A stretch of 64,000 bases of DNA from contig JALMQS010000136.1 in NCBI GenBank assembly GCA_024734495.1, positions 558,001-622,000 on the forward strand, read 5' to 3'. Positions 62,750-64,000 of this stretch are shown one piece after another. Positions within the stretch are counted from its first letter, which is position 1. The number at the start of each line of letters is the position of its first letter. The notes under the pieces are model-generated. The model had not been told where the DNA came from. It did no database searches and saw nothing but the letters and a program-made list of their open reading frames with translations. Both the position numbers and the translations under genes were made by a program. This stretch comes from Forficula auricularia (Eukaryota > Arthropoda > Insecta > Dermaptera > Forficulidae).

Positions 62750-64000
62750 TGATTAAATTTAATATTCCGGCCTCCTGAAGAACTTCACCCATTGGTCAGC
62801 GTAAAGAGTAATAATTTTTCATTTCATTTTATCAGCCAATAGTCAATTCTTTTATCTTTTACAATCACGAGTGAAAAAATAATTGAGTATTGTAGCTCTT
62901 GCCCGAAATCGAACTTGAATTAGAATTATTTATTCATTTAGACATTTTTAATTAAACTCAATTTTTTTGCTCGTATAAGAAAAATATTGAATTATAAAAT
63001 ATAAATAAATAACTGTAGTAATTAAAATCCTCAAAATGAAATCTGAATTTGAACTTGATTTATAAAGTTGGTTCGCCTGTATTTAGGCAACCTATTGCGC
63101 AAAGAAGAATGAAAGCTGCGTAAGAGCTAGGCGAGTCCAGTCGTTGATGGAATGCTCCATCAAGTATAAATGAAAGGATAATTTGTACGTAACCTTTAAA
63201 TAGATATAGAATAGAAAAGGCAGAGTTTACCGTATAAACATTCGAGTTTTCCCGATTTGTTGCCTAAGTTCCATTTTATTAATGTGATTTTGCTTTTTTA
63301 CTTTATCAAATGCGACTTCAAAGGGTCCTCAGGTAAAGACTAAGGAACCCGTGGTCTCATACAAAGTAACTTATTGTAGTATTCAATCAGGTTGAATTTT
63401 AATACCTGGCAGGTTTGCCCAAAATTACTTGGAGTCTCGTCCAGAGGCCAAAAAGTGCGATTTTACCTTTATCCAATGCCAATACTTGCCAATACTTTAC
63501 CCTAGAGTAAGATAGTACTTTTTTAATTCTTTATTTATTAATTATTTAAAATATATTCATTTGATTGGCTTAATATAAATCAAACATGTAATGTAATAAG
63601 GTTATTCCACAACTATCAGATAAAAATCGATCGTTCTTTTATATTTTATGTCAACATGGACTTCAAATAGCCAGTGATATCTGATTACCACTAAAGGAAT
63701 AAACAAATTAATATTTCAAATGACTTTGTATAAAGCCTAGAAACGATCCGTTGCAGTTTATTTTTATTTTTAGCAACACGTAAAATTTGAATCTTTCCAA
63801 AATATTAATTCGATTAAAATGTTTAATACAATTTTTGATTTTTGTAAGATAAATAATTTTTAAATTTGTTTTTTATTTTTAGTTAACGAGCTACCATTCT
63901 CTCACAGACCGAAAGACATTGTGGCGAAACCAAAAGGACTACTTGTTGTATGGATTTATGGAACCCTTAAAAGTAAAATATAAAATGTTCCATTAGCTAT
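62750..64000. other. Unrecognised AT-rich DNA
   Basis: No repeat family recognised. A frame of 33 codons at 63883-63983 behind a TTTTTTATTTTTAG stretch could be a terminal exon but is too short to support. Confidence 0.4.

Noticed and set aside
63883..63983. Possible terminal exon after TTTTTTATTTTTAG
   Set aside because: Only 33 codons, no partner exon and no known motif; AT-rich DNA gives such sites often.

Overview
The window looks like nuclear DNA of an arthropod, most likely an insect. It is strongly AT-rich, has no dense gene array or operon, and is packed with decayed eukaryotic transposable elements: hAT, mariner/Tc1, TTAA-flanked elements, Helitron-like elements, RTE- and Jockey-like LINE ends and tRNA-derived SINEs. 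The order of insect cannot be decided from sequence alone. I find no intact host gene, no RNA gene other than tRNA-derived SINEs, no bacterial gene and no CRISPR array. All recognisable protein signal is broken transposon coding sequence: reverse transcriptase tails, one reverse transcriptase core with a YSDD box, two mariner-type transposases, a zinc-finger tail inside a Tigger/pogo-like element, and a Myb/SANT-like domain of the kind that accompanies PIF/Harbinger.

Six non-coding repeat families dominate. They are named here for reference. HEL: a Helitron-like family that starts TCTTATTATATT and ends with an ACCGAGC/GCTCGGT hairpin followed by CTAA. MOD: a modular repeat of about 165 bp, 19 units, tandem at 9.3-10.9, 34.2-34.7, 41.4-42.1 and 48.9-49.5 kb, with unrelated purine-rich spacers between units. 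GAC: an element bounded and subdivided by AACCGACTTCAAAAA. HHF: a foldback element carrying hammerhead-like motifs with stem III ACTATAGT. HHT: a 226-bp unit with its own hammerhead-like motif, found as a partial head-to-tail dimer and as an inverted dimer. STK: an ~85-bp block built on TTTTGTATACATAATC next to G/C runs, usually clustered and inverted.

Layout. 0-5.4 kb: old dispersed repeats, MOD units and HEL fragments. 5.6-8.8 kb: two GAC copies, each split by an HHF foldback. 9.1-11.1 kb: the main MOD array and a long inverted repeat. 11.1-12.5 kb: a TTAA-flanked element split by HHF, which is itself split by HHT. 13-20.6 kb: nested hAT elements and MITEs. 20.8-22.7 kb: a hAT-like element containing two hammerhead-like sequences. 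22.9-29.6 kb: HEL copies with nested GAC, MOD, foldback and SINE. 29.6-33.2 kb: LINE/SINE nest, HHT dimer, GAC and a Tigger-like element. 34-37.6 kb: tRNA-like inverted repeat, MOD pair, hammerhead MITE, LINE tail and a mariner inside an older element. 38-48 kb: STK clusters. 48-55 kb: MOD/HEL, a Jockey tail, a minisatellite and a Myb-like remnant. 55-64 kb: GAC, mariner, TTAA element, LINE tail and mostly unrecognised AT-rich DNA.

The most interesting signal is a set of sequences that match the hammerhead ribozyme core (CTGANGA, helix II, GAA, stem III, C17). In them stem III is a palindrome (ACGT, ACATGT or ACTATAGT) followed by C or T. They sit in several unrelated-looking repeats, and the HHF family repeatedly duplicates 10-12 bp of target. 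This is best explained as non-autonomous Penelope-like or retrozyme-like elements with an unusual head-to-head foldback form. Activity is inferred, not shown. Most copies carry one extra base between CTGANGA and helix II.
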